This document shows, piece by piece, positions 17,342 to 26,732 of a DNA stretch of 64,000 nt. The stretch comes from Enterococcus faecalis_A (GTDB lineage Bacteria; Bacillota; Bacilli; Lactobacillales; Enterococcaceae). The position numbers and the translations under genes are program-made. The stretch's first letter is position 1. Each line of letters starts with the position of its first letter. Location of the stretch: the NCBI GenBank assembly GCA_051295955.1, contig JBPDWA010000007.1:62001-126000 (forward strand). Direction: 5' to 3'. Below the pieces are notes generated by a model. It saw only the letters and a list, made by a program, of their open reading frames with translations, ran no database searches and was not told the origin of the DNA.

Positions 17342-18349
17342 TTAAATCGGTTTTGTGCTATCACGAGGAATAAACTTTGCATCGAACACCTGGTTCGGTA
17401 TTTTTTGCGTCGGATTAGCAATCGCTTGCACTAGAAATTTGGCTGCATAGTAACCGATATCAAAGCTTGGTTGGTAAACAGTAGTCAGGCTGGGAACTAA
17501 ATACTTAGAAATTTCTAATCCATCAAAACCAATAACTGAAATATCGGCTGGAACTTGTTTGCCCGCTTCATGAATCGCCTGGTAGGCACCAACTGCCATT
17601 TCATCATTACCACAAAAGATAGCGGTAATCGCTTGATTCTTCAATAGTTCTTGCGCTGCTAAGTAGCCTCCATTTAAATTCAAGTCTCCACGAGTCAGAT
17701 AATCAGATCGAAAAGGGATGCCGTGATCCTTTAGCGCATGTTGGTAAGCTGTTACACGCTCTGTCAGTTGATAATATCCTTGGCTTTCCCGTAGCATACC
17801 AATATGGCGGTGGCCTTGTTCAATTAAAAATTGCACGGCCTCATATGCCCCTTCGTATTCTCTGACAATTAAGCGGCCGTTATCTCGTGGATTAATGCCA
17901 CGGTCGACTAAAATAACTGGAATCGCATGCTCTCGTTTATCTTTCAAAATATGATTGTCTGCTAAAATATTTGGCGTAGCAAAAATAATGCCGTCAACGG
18001 ACCGATGAATTAATTCAGTTAAATACTGAGTTGCTAACTCAGGATCATGCTTGGAGTTGCACAATAAGATCATATATCCTAGTGAGTTTAAATACGTTTC
18101 GACTCCTTCGATAATTTTTGAAAAGAAAAAATCTGTCACATCCGGAACGATCATCCCTATTGTCTTCGAATGACGATTAATTACGTTAGAAGCAAAAAAA
18201 TCTGGTTTATACTGATGCTCTTCCACCACGGCCAAAACCTTGTTGCGTGTTTGTTCACTAAAACGGCTGCCTTTGTTATTTAAAATTTGTGAAACAGTCG
18301 TAACTGATACACCAGCCATATCCGCAATTTCTTTGATTGTTAACTTCAT
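17342..18349 (-). CDS. LacI-family transcriptional regulator, probable nucleoside or ribose regulator
   Basis: 335 residues: an N-terminal helix-turn-helix (TIKEIADMAGVSVTTVSQIL, residues ~3-22), the hinge, then a periplasmic-binding-like effector domain starting at SKTIGMIVPDVTDFFFSKI. The start at 18349 follows GGAGGCGAAAG; upstream in-frame codons lack a ribosome site. It lies directly upstream of pdp in the same direction, with an operator palindrome between them, and divergently from add. This suggests it controls nucleoside salvage, with a ribose or nucleoside effector. The effector is inferred. Confidence 0.85.
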   Translation of the reverse strand: MKLTIKEIADMAGVSVTTVSQILNNKGSRFSEQTRNKVLAVVEEHQYKPDFFASNVINRHSKTIGMIVPDVTDFFFSKIIEGVETYLNSLGYMILLCNSKHDPELATQYLTELIHRSVDGIIFATPNILADNHILKDKREHAIPVILVDRGINPRDNGRLIVREYEGAYEAVQFLIEQGHRHIGMLRESQGYYQLTERVTAYQHALKDHGIPFRSDYLTRGDLNLNGGYLAAQELLKNQAITAIFCGNDEMAVGAYQAIHEAGKQVPADISVIGFDGLEISKYLVPSLTTVYQPSFDIGYYAAKFLVQAIANPTQKIPNQVFDAKFIPRDSTKPI

Positions 18350-18497
18350 CTTTCGCCTCCAATCTGTTCCACATTGACAGATTTTTTTTAAAGTGGTACA
18401 GTCTTTCAAATACTTATCGAGATCTTTCCCATTTTACCAAAAACAATTCAAAAGGAATAGTCCTAAATAAAGAAAAAAATCAAACGGAGGTTATCTT

Positions 18498-19520
18498 ATG
18501 AATGAACAATTAATTCAACAATTGCCTAAAATTGAACTGCACTGCCATCTAGACGGTTCCATCCGTCCGGCTACTTTACGCAAGATCGCACATGAACAAG
18601 GAATTCAATTACCAGAAAATGAGCAACAACTCCGTCGGCAAATGATTGCCCCTGAAAAATGCCTCGACTTAAATGATTATTTAACTCGCTTTCAAACCGT
18701 CATAGCATGTCTTCAGACCAAACAAGCTTTACAAGCAGCAGCTTATGACGTGATCTACCAAGCAGCTACTGAAGCAGTCGCTTACATCGAAGTGCGCTTT
18801 GCTCCATCATTACACACTCAAAAAGGCCTAACTTTAGCAGAAGTCGTCACCGCAGTATTGGCCGGCTTAAAGCAAGGTCAAGCTGATTTCCAAGTAAAAA
18901 GCAACGCTTTGTTATGTGGTATGCGCCATGAAGAATTGCAAGAAATTATACAAATTGTTCATTTGGCTCATTCATTTAAAACTAGCGGTGTTGCCGGGTT
19001 TGATCTAGCAGGAAATGAAGCGGACTATCCGCCTGCTCAATTTGAAGCAGCACTAGCTTTAGCCCAACAATTATCCATTCCAATCACCTTACATGCTGGT
19101 GAATGCGGCTGTGGTCAAAATGTAGCAGACGCTGTTCATTTAGGCGCTACCCGAATTGGACACGGAATTGCTGTAAAAGATACACCAGAATATTTCCCTT
19201 TATTAAAAGACAAACACATACTCTTAGAGATGTGCCCTACCAGTAACTTACAAACGCAAACTATCAAAACATCAGCGGACTATCCGTTGCGGCAGTTTAT
19301 GAAAGCCGGCTTAAAGGTCTGTATTAATACCGACAACCGTACAGTTTCAAATACTACTTTAACCAAGGAATTCCTCAAGCTTAGTCAATGGCACCAGCTG
19401 ACTTATGGGGAAATGAAGCTCTTAACTCAAAATGCTATTGACGGCGCTTTCCTATCGGAAAAAGAAAAAAGCGCTCTTACTAAGCTAATTGAAAAAAGCT
19501 ACCAAAACATACCTGCTTAA
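18498..19520 (+). CDS. add: Adenosine deaminase
   Basis: Deaminates (deoxy)adenosine to (deoxy)inosine, a substrate of punA and deoD. 340 residues. Zinc ligands are HCHLDGS near residue 16, HAGEC near residue 200 and the Asp of NTDNR. The catalytic Glu is in HAGE, and GHGIAV contains the catalytic His. The ATG follows CGGAGGTT. It is divergent from the LacI-type regulator. Confidence 0.95.
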   Translation: MNEQLIQQLPKIELHCHLDGSIRPATLRKIAHEQGIQLPENEQQLRRQMIAPEKCLDLNDYLTRFQTVIACLQTKQALQAAAYDVIYQAATEAVAYIEVRFAPSLHTQKGLTLAEVVTAVLAGLKQGQADFQVKSNALLCGMRHEELQEIIQIVHLAHSFKTSGVAGFDLAGNEADYPPAQFEAALALAQQLSIPITLHAGECGCGQNVADAVHLGATRIGHGIAVKDTPEYFPLLKDKHILLEMCPTSNLQTQTIKTSADYPLRQFMKAGLKVCINTDNRTVSNTTLTKEFLKLSQWHQLTYGEMKLLTQNAIDGAFLSEKEKSALTKLIEKSYQNIPA

Positions 19521-19545
19521 TTTCAAGCAGTATGCTTTGGTAGCG
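19501..19545 (+). repeat. Inverted repeat overlapping the end of add
   Basis: CCAAAACATACCTGCTT pairs imperfectly with AAGCAGTATGCTTTGG across the stop codon of add. No T tract follows, so it is a stem that could protect the mRNA or terminate weakly. Confidence 0.5.
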
Positions 19546-19654
19546 TAACGATCCTTTCCTTTGTAGAGTAGTCGCTGCATCGTTATAAACGGAACTTCGT
19601 ACATTTATAAATACCTACGAATAATCGGATGTTCGCTATAACCCTCTCAATAGG

Positions 19655-20200
19655 CTTGCTTGTCTGTTGGTTCTATTCCTGTTAGCTGCTTGACCTTTCA
19701 AATCCGGCTCTAAAGCTCACTCTACCTCTAGTCAAATCCAAGCAAAAGCCAGTACGCAACTAGAAGAATTTTTCAACTGCTTCTTTACGGTGAAGCAGCG
19801 AGCAACAGTCCAATTTAAATCAAGCCATCATCGACTTTACTAACGCATCAATGAAGTGGCAACATAAAATTCAACACACCAATCCTAATGCTCAAGCCAC
19901 TGACCTCAAATAATTAGCAGGCATAGAAATCACAAAAACCGTACTCCCAACTTTAATCATCACCGCAAAAAGTGATTAATATCACCTGACCGGCACATAA
20001 GATAGACAAACGCAAACATTAGTCTTTACCAAAGTCGGTAAAAACCTCATCAAAGATGAAACTCACAGCATCTATAGTTTTTAATTAATAATACTTACTG
20101 CATTCAGATACGTTCGATTCTATCCAACTTAAAGCCACTGATGAACAGAAAAACGGCATGAAACAACCACTATAAAGCATCTGTTTCACCCCGAATACAA
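19655..20200 (+). pseudogene. Decayed lipoprotein-like gene
   Basis: No intact frame, yet successive frames give protein-like runs. A signal/lipobox-like FLLAA with a stop where the Cys should be comes first, then QIQAKASTQLEEFFNCFF, IIDFTNASMKWQHK, VLPTLIITAKSD and LVFTKVGKNLIKDETHSIYS. Several stops and frame changes separate them. This pattern fits an exported lipoprotein gene broken by several mutations. The family is not recognised. Confidence 0.45.
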
Positions 20201-20237
20201 TTTATTTTCAACAGCTTACTTATACGTTAAAAGCATG

Positions 20238-20849
20238 TTATTCAGCTGCTTCTTTTACACTCCTCAAAATATAATATCCTTTATCCTTAGTAACAATTTC
20301 TACATTGCCAAATACTGCCTGCATTTTTTTCTCAGCACTAGGTGCTCCTTGTTTTTTTTGAATGACAACTGTCAAGGTACCGCCTACAGTGAGCAGCGGA
20401 TAAGCACCGCCTAAAATCTCATGGACGACTTTTTTACCGGCACGAATGGGCGGATTGCTGACAATTGCTGCATATGTAGTTTCATGTACTGTTTCATAAA
20501 TATTTGATGAATGGACATCAACATTAGTGATTTGGTTTAATTCAGCGTTTGTTTTAGCCAAAGCCACGGCACGTTGATTCACGTCAATCATTTCCACAAA
20601 CCGATTGCTGGCACTGGCCAAAGCCAAACCAATCGGTCCATAACCACAGCCAACATCCAATAAGCGTCCTTCTGGTAAGTTTGTCCATTCAAAAGCTTCG
20701 ATCAACACGCGAGAACCATAGTCCACGGTTTGCTTAGAAAAAACACCATTATCAGTAGTAAATTGAAATATTTTTCCTTGTAACGTAAACGTCCACTGTG
20801 CTAAATGATGCGTGCTATCAGGATTCTCTGTATAATAATGATTTGCCAT
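20238..20849 (-). CDS. Class I SAM-dependent methyltransferase, RsmC-like
   Basis: 203 residues. The SAM-binding motif is LLDVGCGYGPIGLALA, and the motif IV-like AAIVSNPPIRAGK resembles the NPPF/NPPI of N2-guanine rRNA methyltransferases. The N-terminal segment YYTENPDSTH is typical of the short RsmC-like proteins of Firmicutes (YbxB class). The expected substrate is a guanine in 16S rRNA, but this is not proven by the sequence. The start at 20849 follows AGGAAGAAACTG. It lies 21 bases after the SGNH hydrolase gene. Confidence 0.85.
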   Translation of the reverse strand: MANHYYTENPDSTHHLAQWTFTLQGKIFQFTTDNGVFSKQTVDYGSRVLIEAFEWTNLPEGRLLDVGCGYGPIGLALASASNRFVEMIDVNQRAVALAKTNAELNQITNVDVHSSNIYETVHETTYAAIVSNPPIRAGKKVVHEILGGAYPLLTVGGTLTVVIQKKQGAPSAEKKMQAVFGNVEIVTKDKGYYILRSVKEAAE

Positions 20850-20870
20850 CAGTTTCTTCCTATCTTTCAA

Positions 20871-21452
20871 TTAATTTGCCTTTAGTCTACCCTTTATCGC
20901 TTGAACAATCAAGGTACTTAACAATTCGTAACCGGCTTGGGTAAAGTGCAATCCATCTGCTTGTAACAGTTGATCCGTATCAGGAGCAGACACCATTTCC
21001 TCAAATAAATTAATGACTGGAATGTGATACGTTTCTCTCAATGTTAACCCGACAGCTACATTTTCACGAATGCGATCTTGGGGGCGATCCGGTTTACGAG
21101 CACTATCCGTATAAGGAGCTGTAACTAGAATTACCTTTTCTGGCCCAATAGTTTGAATCATTGTAATTAAATTCTGCTGATAAGCTGCTAGCGAAACTTT
21201 TCGAGCAGTCGATGCATCATTGGCGCCAAAGAAAATAACAACCAGATCAGGCGTTTCTGCTAACACATCCACAGCCATTCGTGCCAACCCATCAACGGTC
21301 GTATCCCCTGGCATGCCGCCATTAATAATGGTAACTTCCTCAATAGCCGCTTGCTGCAATTTTTGTTTTACCATATTCACTAAAATGGGCGAAACCGCCT
21401 CTTCTAAATAGCCAGCTGTAATACTATCACCAAACAATATTATGTTTTTCAT
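20871..21452 (-). CDS. SGNH/GDSL-family esterase or lipase
   Basis: 193 residues. The four SGNH blocks are visible: FGDSITAGY (nucleophile Ser), GGMPGDTTVDG (Gly), FFGANDAS (Asn) and DGLHFTQAGYELLS (catalytic Asp-x-x-His). No signal peptide is visible, so it is probably cytoplasmic. The exact ester substrate cannot be told. It is co-directional with the RsmC-like gene and probably co-transcribed. Confidence 0.88.
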   Translation of the reverse strand: MKNIILFGDSITAGYLEEAVSPILVNMVKQKLQQAAIEEVTIINGGMPGDTTVDGLARMAVDVLAETPDLVVIFFGANDASTARKVSLAAYQQNLITMIQTIGPEKVILVTAPYTDSARKPDRPQDRIRENVAVGLTLRETYHIPVINLFEEMVSAPDTDQLLQADGLHFTQAGYELLSTLIVQAIKGRLKAN

Positions 21453-21607
21453 TTACCTTTCTCCTTCGCTTAACTTTCTCTTTTTTATCATATCATTCAG
21501 AAAAGTTTTTGACGATGATTCACGATCTTTTATGGAAATATTGTGTTTCCGCTATCAAATTATGTTAAAATGGACGAAGATTGAACGTTGTTTTGGTGGA
21601 GGGGACA

Positions 21608-22531
21608 ATGAACGATAAAATGAACTACTACCCGATTCCGCGAGCGGAATGGCAAGGGTTTTATCATAGCGGTAAAGCATTGCTGACAGAAGAAGAGTTG
21701 GAAAATATCAAAAGCTTTAATGACCAAATTTCCTTGAAGGATGTTCAAGAAATTTACGTGCCATTAACGCATTTAATTCACTTGTACATGAAAGAATTCG
21801 AGTCGCTGACGTTAAGTAAAGGACTTTTTCTTCATGAATATGTACCAGTTCCGCCTTTTATTATCGGTATTGCCGGAAGCGTAGCGGTCGGAAAAAGCAC
21901 CACGGCACGCTTATTACAAACAATTCTAGCGCGAACTTTTAAGCGACGCAATGTTCAGCTGATTACAACGGACGGTTTTTTATATCCGAATAAAGTCTTG
22001 GCAGCACAGGGTATTATGGATCGCAAAGGCTTTCCAGAAAGTTATGATATGGAAAAATTAATTAGTTTTCTAAATGAAGTCAAAAGCGGGCAAGAAATGG
22101 TTAAGGCGCCGCTCTATTCACACAATGTTTACGACGTAATTGAAGACAAATATGAAATCATTCAACAGCCGGATATTTTAATTGTTGAAGGCATTAATAC
22201 ATTACAGCTGCCGGCGAATCAACAGATTTACGTCAGTGATTTCTTTGACTTTTCCATTTTTGTGGACGCAGACCCGGCTTTAATTGAGAAATGGTATTTA
22301 GAACGTTTTGGAGCTTTATTAGATACTGCTTTTTTAAACCCTAAAAATTACTATTATCAATACGCCATTGGCGACCGAGCAGCAGCCTTCGCTATGGCCC
22401 GAGATGTTTGGCAAACAGTCAACTTGCCAAATTTAGAGGAATACATCTTACCGACCCGCGGCCGTGCGGACATTATTTTGCACAAGTCAGAAAATCATTT
22501 AATTGACCAAATCTACTTACGCAAGTACTAG
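21608..22531 (+). CDS. coaA: Pantothenate kinase, type I
   Basis: First step of coenzyme A synthesis. 307 residues. The P-loop is GSVAVGKSTTARLL near residue 95, followed by TTDGFLYPNKVL and KGFPESYDME, then VEGINTLQLP and DFFDFSIFVDAD. Length and order match bacterial CoaA. I start at the ATG at 21608 after GGTGGAGGGG; an upstream in-frame ATG at 21581 lacks a site. Confidence 0.95.
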   Translation: MNDKMNYYPIPRAEWQGFYHSGKALLTEEELENIKSFNDQISLKDVQEIYVPLTHLIHLYMKEFESLTLSKGLFLHEYVPVPPFIIGIAGSVAVGKSTTARLLQTILARTFKRRNVQLITTDGFLYPNKVLAAQGIMDRKGFPESYDMEKLISFLNEVKSGQEMVKAPLYSHNVYDVIEDKYEIIQQPDILIVEGINTLQLPANQQIYVSDFFDFSIFVDADPALIEKWYLERFGALLDTAFLNPKNYYYQYAIGDRAAAFAMARDVWQTVNLPNLEEYILPTRGRADIILHKSENHLIDQIYLRKY

Positions 22532-22840
22532 GGGTTGACTAGTTCATGAAAATCCTGTATCTTTTGTGAAAATATCCTTGAAAAATTCCTGCAATTGGTA
22601 GAAAATCAAGGAGTAATAATTTTTCTGTGACAAGCTGAAAATAGAAAAATTAATGAAATTATTTTCAATCGGAATGAACAGCTATATTTTGTGGCTTCAC
22701 ATTCATCTTTTTGTACAACTTGCTTAACGATTCTAACAAGAAGCTGTGCCTGTTCTATGAGCAGGGGAAAAATGGCTGTATTCATTGGCCTATAGTATTC
22801 AACTTCTTTAGACAAATATAAATGGATAGGGGTAATAAAC
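22532..22840 (+). promoter_or_regulatory. guaA upstream region and leader
   Basis: 309 bases without a convincing gene. TTGACT (22535-22540) and TATCTT 17 bases later form a possible promoter just after coaA, which would give a leader of about 270 bases. I looked for the purine-riboswitch core and did not find it. If the leader is regulatory, the mechanism is not one I recognise. Confidence 0.45.
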
Positions 22841-24406
22841 GTGACCAACGTTGCCGATTTGACAACAGTCGAAAAAATTATTGTTTTAGACTTTGGTAGT
22901 CAGTTCAATCAATTGATTACTCGTCGCATTCGTGAATTTGGAGTATTCTCAGAGTTACTAAGTCACCGAACTACAGCGGAGGAAATTCGCAAAATGGCAC
23001 CAAAAGGCATTATCTTTTCGGGTGGACCCAACAGCGTATACGATGAAAAAGCATTCCGTATTGATCCGGAAATTTATGAATTAGGAATTCCCATCCTAGG
23101 AATTTGCTATGGCATGCAGTTAATGACTTTCAACTTAGGTGGTAAAGTGGAACCAGCGGCGAACCGTGAATACGGCAAAGCAGAACTTGAATTATTAAGT
23201 GCAAAAACGGCTCTTTTTGCAAATACACCCGAAAAACAAACCGTTTGGATGAGCCACGGCGATTTAGTAACTGAGATCGCACCGGGCTTTGAAACAGTCG
23301 CTACCAGCAAAGATTGTCCAATTGCATCTATTGAAGATGCGCAGCGGAAATTCTACGGCGTGCAATTCCATCCGGAAGTTCGTCATTCCGAATATGGCAA
23401 TGATTTATTACGTCATTTTGCCTTTGATGTCTGCCAATGCCAAGGCAACTGGAGTATGGAAAACTTCATCGATATGGAAGTGACCAAAATTCGGGCTCAA
23501 GTAGGCGACAAAAAAGTCCTACTTGGTTTATCCGGCGGTGTAGACTCCAGTGTGGTTGGAGTTCTTTTACAAAAAGCTATCGGTGACCAATTGACTTGTA
23601 TTTTCGTTGATCACGGCTTGTTACGTAAAGGCGAAGCCGAACAAGTAATGGAAAGTTTAGGTGGCAAATTCGGTTTAAACATCATTAAAGTAGATGCTAA
23701 AGAACGTTTCTTAAATAAATTAGCCGGCATTTCCGACCCTGAACAAAAACGTAAAATTATCGGGAATGAATTCGTTTATGTCTTTGATGATGAAGCAACT
23801 AAGTTAGCTGGTGAAGAAGGTGTTTCTTTCTTAGCTCAAGGAACACTGTATACTGACGTGATCGAATCTGGTACAGAAACCGCACAAACAATCAAATCTC
23901 ACCATAACGTGGGTGGATTACCAGAAGACATGCAATTTGAATTAATTGAGCCACTAAATACATTATTTAAAGACGAGGTACGTGCCCTGGGAACTGAGCT
24001 AGGCATGCCGGATTCTATTGTATGGCGCCAACCATTCCCAGGTCCTGGCTTAGGCATTCGTGTACTTGGCGAAATTACCGAAGAAAAACTACAAATTGTT
24101 CGTGATTCTGATTATATTTTACGGGAAGAAATTGCTGCAGTCGGCTTGGATCGCGACATCTGGCAATACTTCACCGTATTGCCTGGTATTCGCTCCGTCG
24201 GTGTAATGGGCGATGGCCGTACCTACGATTATACAGTCGGCATCCGCGCTGTCACTTCTATTGACGGTATGACCGCTGACTTTGCACGTATCCCATGGGA
24301 TGTCTTACAAAAGATCTCCGTACGCATCGTCAACGAAGTTGCACACGTGAATCGGATTGTGTATGATATTACGAGTAAACCACCAGCTACGGTGGAGTGG
24401 GAATAA
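22841..24406 (+). CDS. guaA: GMP synthase (glutamine-hydrolysing)
   Basis: Converts XMP to GMP using glutamine and ATP. 521 residues. The N-terminal class I amidotransferase has Cys in GICYGMQLM and His/Glu in QFHPEVRHSE. Next is the ATP pyrophosphatase domain with LLGLSGGVDSSVVG, then the dimerisation domain ending in TSKPPATVEWE. The start is GTG after GATAGGGG. Its 3' end is a known insertion site for integrative elements, and such an element follows here. Confidence 0.97.
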   Translation: MTNVADLTTVEKIIVLDFGSQFNQLITRRIREFGVFSELLSHRTTAEEIRKMAPKGIIFSGGPNSVYDEKAFRIDPEIYELGIPILGICYGMQLMTFNLGGKVEPAANREYGKAELELLSAKTALFANTPEKQTVWMSHGDLVTEIAPGFETVATSKDCPIASIEDAQRKFYGVQFHPEVRHSEYGNDLLRHFAFDVCQCQGNWSMENFIDMEVTKIRAQVGDKKVLLGLSGGVDSSVVGVLLQKAIGDQLTCIFVDHGLLRKGEAEQVMESLGGKFGLNIIKVDAKERFLNKLAGISDPEQKRKIIGNEFVYVFDDEATKLAGEEGVSFLAQGTLYTDVIESGTETAQTIKSHHNVGGLPEDMQFELIEPLNTLFKDEVRALGTELGMPDSIVWRQPFPGPGLGIRVLGEITEEKLQIVRDSDYILREEIAAVGLDRDIWQYFTVLPGIRSVGVMGDGRTYDYTVGIRAVTSIDGMTADFARIPWDVLQKISVRIVNEVAHVNRIVYDITSKPPATVEWE

Positions 24407-24411
24407 TAAAA

Positions 24412-24461
24412 GAAACCGTGAAGCCTTTGATGTTAAAGGGTTTCACGGTTCTTTTTTGTTT
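24412..24461 (+). terminator. Terminator of guaA
   Basis: GAAACCGTGAA pairs with TTTCACGGTTC around a loop and is followed by TTTTTTGTTT. Confidence 0.85.
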
Positions 24462-24490
24462 AGTGCAACCATTTTGCAACCAATAAATTT

Positions 24491-25609
24491 TTATTTTTGA
24501 ACTATTTTTATTCCTTCTATCAATTCAATAGTCTTCATTTCGTCTATCCTAGTATCTCTATAGCCAGAAGATATAAAAGAATCTTGCCAAAATACATATA
24601 AATCATTATTCTTATTTATAATTTCAACTAAATTAGGATATTTCTCTCTTTGATTATTTATTTTAGTAAACTTATTTTTTCCTAAAATCGCATCGCTAAC
24701 AATGGCTATTAAGACTTCATTTGATAGATCTTTTTTATTCAACTTAATATATATCCTATTCCCTCCAACAGCTGACAGCTCTTTTGCTTCTTGAATATAT
24801 TTTGATATATCATGATTAAGGTGTTCATACTTCCTAAATTTTAGTTTTCTTTCTAATAGCTTCATGCAGTATTTAACATAAGAATATATTTTGTTTTCAT
24901 ATTGACTAAATATTACTTTTTTTTCAATAAAAATCATTTCTCTCACTAAATAGATTACAGGAATATTTAATGCCCAAACCAAAGGCTCTATTCCAAATGA
25001 CAGCCAAAAATCCAATGAAAAAACATCATTAATATTTTTCAAAAATTGATTTAACGCAGTGACTAGCATAAACAATCCAATACTTATCAAAAAAAAGTTA
25101 AAAAACTTAGCAACAATTTTCGTATCTTCTTTTTGATTTGCAATTGCTATAAAAATAGAAAGAATCGTGATAATAAACACTAATATCATTTCCAAAATCA
25201 CAGGTAAAGTATACGTCGAATTTATAAAAATCGGAATTACAGCTATACTAAGCAATTCTGCTTTTTTCTCATGTATTAATTTCCTAAATTTCAATATCTT
25301 TAAATACTCAACAATTGGAAAAACTGAAAAAAACAAAACAATTAAATAGTCTTTTATATACCATAAAGAAATTTGTAAGCTACCTTTATATGCTAAACAA
25401 TATATTATAACTAAGTAAATTAAATTTATTACAATCATTACTAGAGCAATAGGATTTAACAAAAATTTTATCGTGTATTTAATTATATTGCTTAAAGAAT
25501 TCAACAGGTTATTCTTTCTTCCAAATACGATAATTAGGCAAATTAAAATTAAAATCCAGTATAAAATTGCTTGTTCTCTTGTACTCACACCAAAACTCCC
25601 CTTTAGCAC
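24491..25609 (-). CDS. Polytopic membrane protein of unknown function
   Basis: 372 residues, not recognised. The first ~230 residues hold about eight hydrophobic segments. The C-terminal ~140 residues are hydrophilic and Lys-rich, probably cytoplasmic (KLLERKLKFRKYEHLNHD, IYIKLNKKDLSNEV, LYVFWQDSFISSGYRD). It sits alone on the minus strand between guaA and the small repressor genes, where IMEs often carry cargo such as exclusion or defence genes. It is more AT-rich than the flanking housekeeping genes. Confidence 0.6.
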   Translation of the reverse strand: MLKGSFGVSTREQAILYWILILICLIIVFGRKNNLLNSLSNIIKYTIKFLLNPIALVMIVINLIYLVIIYCLAYKGSLQISLWYIKDYLIVLFFSVFPIVEYLKILKFRKLIHEKKAELLSIAVIPIFINSTYTLPVILEMILVFIITILSIFIAIANQKEDTKIVAKFFNFFLISIGLFMLVTALNQFLKNINDVFSLDFWLSFGIEPLVWALNIPVIYLVREMIFIEKKVIFSQYENKIYSYVKYCMKLLERKLKFRKYEHLNHDISKYIQEAKELSAVGGNRIYIKLNKKDLSNEVLIAIVSDAILGKNKFTKINNQREKYPNLVEIINKNNDLYVFWQDSFISSGYRDTRIDEMKTIELIEGIKIVQK

Positions 25610-25767
25610 ATCCTATACATAACTTTATCATATTTTTAATAAAAAAAAGCAACTGGTCAGCAAAAAAGCTTATCTCCCTATTTCTCTGAGATAAGCCATA
25701 CATCAGAAAATTAACTCTTTCTAGAAAGCTAATTTCCTTAAAAATCAGTATTGCCGTACTGATTTTT

Positions 25768-26073
25768 TTACATTTTTATTTTTTCTTTCACTTCTAATTT
25801 GTTAATCTTCTCTTCTAAAGTATCCATACTTAGCAAAAAATTGTTATAAAATGTACTGAATATTCTTGCTTGAGCATGAAATTCCCGCATGATTTTCTTT
25901 TTATTCAACGGAATAGCTTGGCTTTCAAAGAAATCATTCAGTAATTTCAAAGGTTCTTTCCAAGATGCTAACTGTTCTAAATAATCTTTTAGATCATAAA
26001 TTTCTTGTTTCGTAATTGCCTTGACTGGTTGTTTATTATCTGCTAATAGAAATTCTCCATTTTTCTCCTTCAT
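25768..26073 (-). CDS. Small hypothetical protein divergent from XRE repressor
   Basis: 101 residues, charged, helical in appearance (DLKDYLEQLASWKEPLKLLN, MDTLEEKINKLEVKEK), with no signal or membrane segment. The ATG follows AAGGAGAAG. It is divergent from the first XRE gene and shares its operator region, so that repressor probably controls it. Function unknown. Confidence 0.55.
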   Translation of the reverse strand: MKEKNGEFLLADNKQPVKAITKQEIYDLKDYLEQLASWKEPLKLLNDFFESQAIPLNKKKIMREFHAQARIFSTFYNNFLLSMDTLEEKINKLEVKEKIKM

Positions 26074-26091
26074 TCTACTTCTCCTTTCTTA

Positions 26092-26134
26092 TTATGCGTT
26101 TTCCGCATAAAACTAACTATGCAAAAATTACATA
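26092..26134. promoter_or_regulatory. Paired operators upstream of XRE repressor 1
   Basis: A 17-bp palindrome (TATGCG, five bases, CGCATA) at 26093-26109 is followed 25 bases later by a decayed version at 26118-26134 whose right arm reads TACATA. Confidence 0.6.
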
Positions 26135-26160
26135 CTATAAAATGACCTTGAGGTGATTTT

Positions 26161-26379
26161 ATGTATTATCGTATTCGCAATTTACGTGAGGATAGAGATT
26201 TAAGTCAAGAACAACTTGCAAAACTCTTAAATGTCAGCCAAACCACATATTCTCGTTATGAAACTGGTAATTTGGATATACCTAGTCAATCATTAATAAA
26301 GTTAGCTCAATACTATTCTACAAGTATTGATTATTTAGTTGGGCTTACTGATCAACAAAAACCCTATCCTAGAAAATAA
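26161..26379 (+). CDS. XRE-family repressor, copy 1
   Basis: 72 residues, essentially a single helix-turn-helix (DLSQEQLAKLLNVSQTTYSRYE). The ATG follows GAGGTG. About 90 percent identical to the next gene, from which it differs mainly after residue 58 (DYLVGLTDQQKPYPRK). Likely an autoregulated control gene of the element. Confidence 0.8.
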   Translation: MYYRIRNLREDRDLSQEQLAKLLNVSQTTYSRYETGNLDIPSQSLIKLAQYYSTSIDYLVGLTDQQKPYPRK

Positions 26380-26399
26380 GTTTAATTTCTAATTACATT

Positions 26400-26442
26400 T
26401 TATGCGATTAACGCATAAAAGTCAATATGCAAAAACCGCATA
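26400..26442. promoter_or_regulatory. Paired operators upstream of XRE repressor 2
   Basis: A palindrome TATGCG/CGCATA at 26401-26417 and a second at 26426-26442 with arms TATGCA and CGCATA. The same 25-base spacing is seen before copy 1. Confidence 0.6.
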
Positions 26443-26468
26443 ACGTAAAATATTTACGAGGTGATTTT

Positions 26469-26687
26469 ATGTATTATCGCATTCGTAATTTACGCGAGGA
26501 TAGAGATTTAAGTCAAGAACAACTTGCAAAGCTCTTAAACGTCAGTCAAACCACTTATTCTCGTTATGAAACCGGACATTTGGATATACCCAGCCAATCA
26601 TTAATAAAGTTAGCTCAATATTATTCAACCAGTGTGGACTATCTTTTGAATCTTACAGATATAAAAATACCTTATAATAAAAAGTAG
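26469..26687 (+). CDS. XRE-family repressor, copy 2
   Basis: 72 residues. The start is the ATG at 26469 after GAGGTG, matching copy 1. Helix-turn-helix as in copy 1, with a changed C-terminal tail (VDYLLNLTDIKIPYNKK). Gene and operators together repeat with a period of about 308 bases, so this is a tandem duplication that has begun to diverge. Confidence 0.8.
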   Translation: MYYRIRNLREDRDLSQEQLAKLLNVSQTTYSRYETGHLDIPSQSLIKLAQYYSTSVDYLLNLTDIKIPYNKK

Positions 26688-26732
26688 AACGATATCCATT
26701 TAGATACCATTCTACTTTTTTATTCATTTCTA

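Noticed and set aside
22560..22840. Possible purine riboswitch before guaA
   Set aside because: The conserved core around the three-way junction and the usual loop sequences could not be found.
22606..22848. Minus-strand 80-codon frame in the guaA leader
   Set aside because: It overlaps the guaA start and leader, has no convincing Shine-Dalgarno site and no recognisable features; treated as chance.
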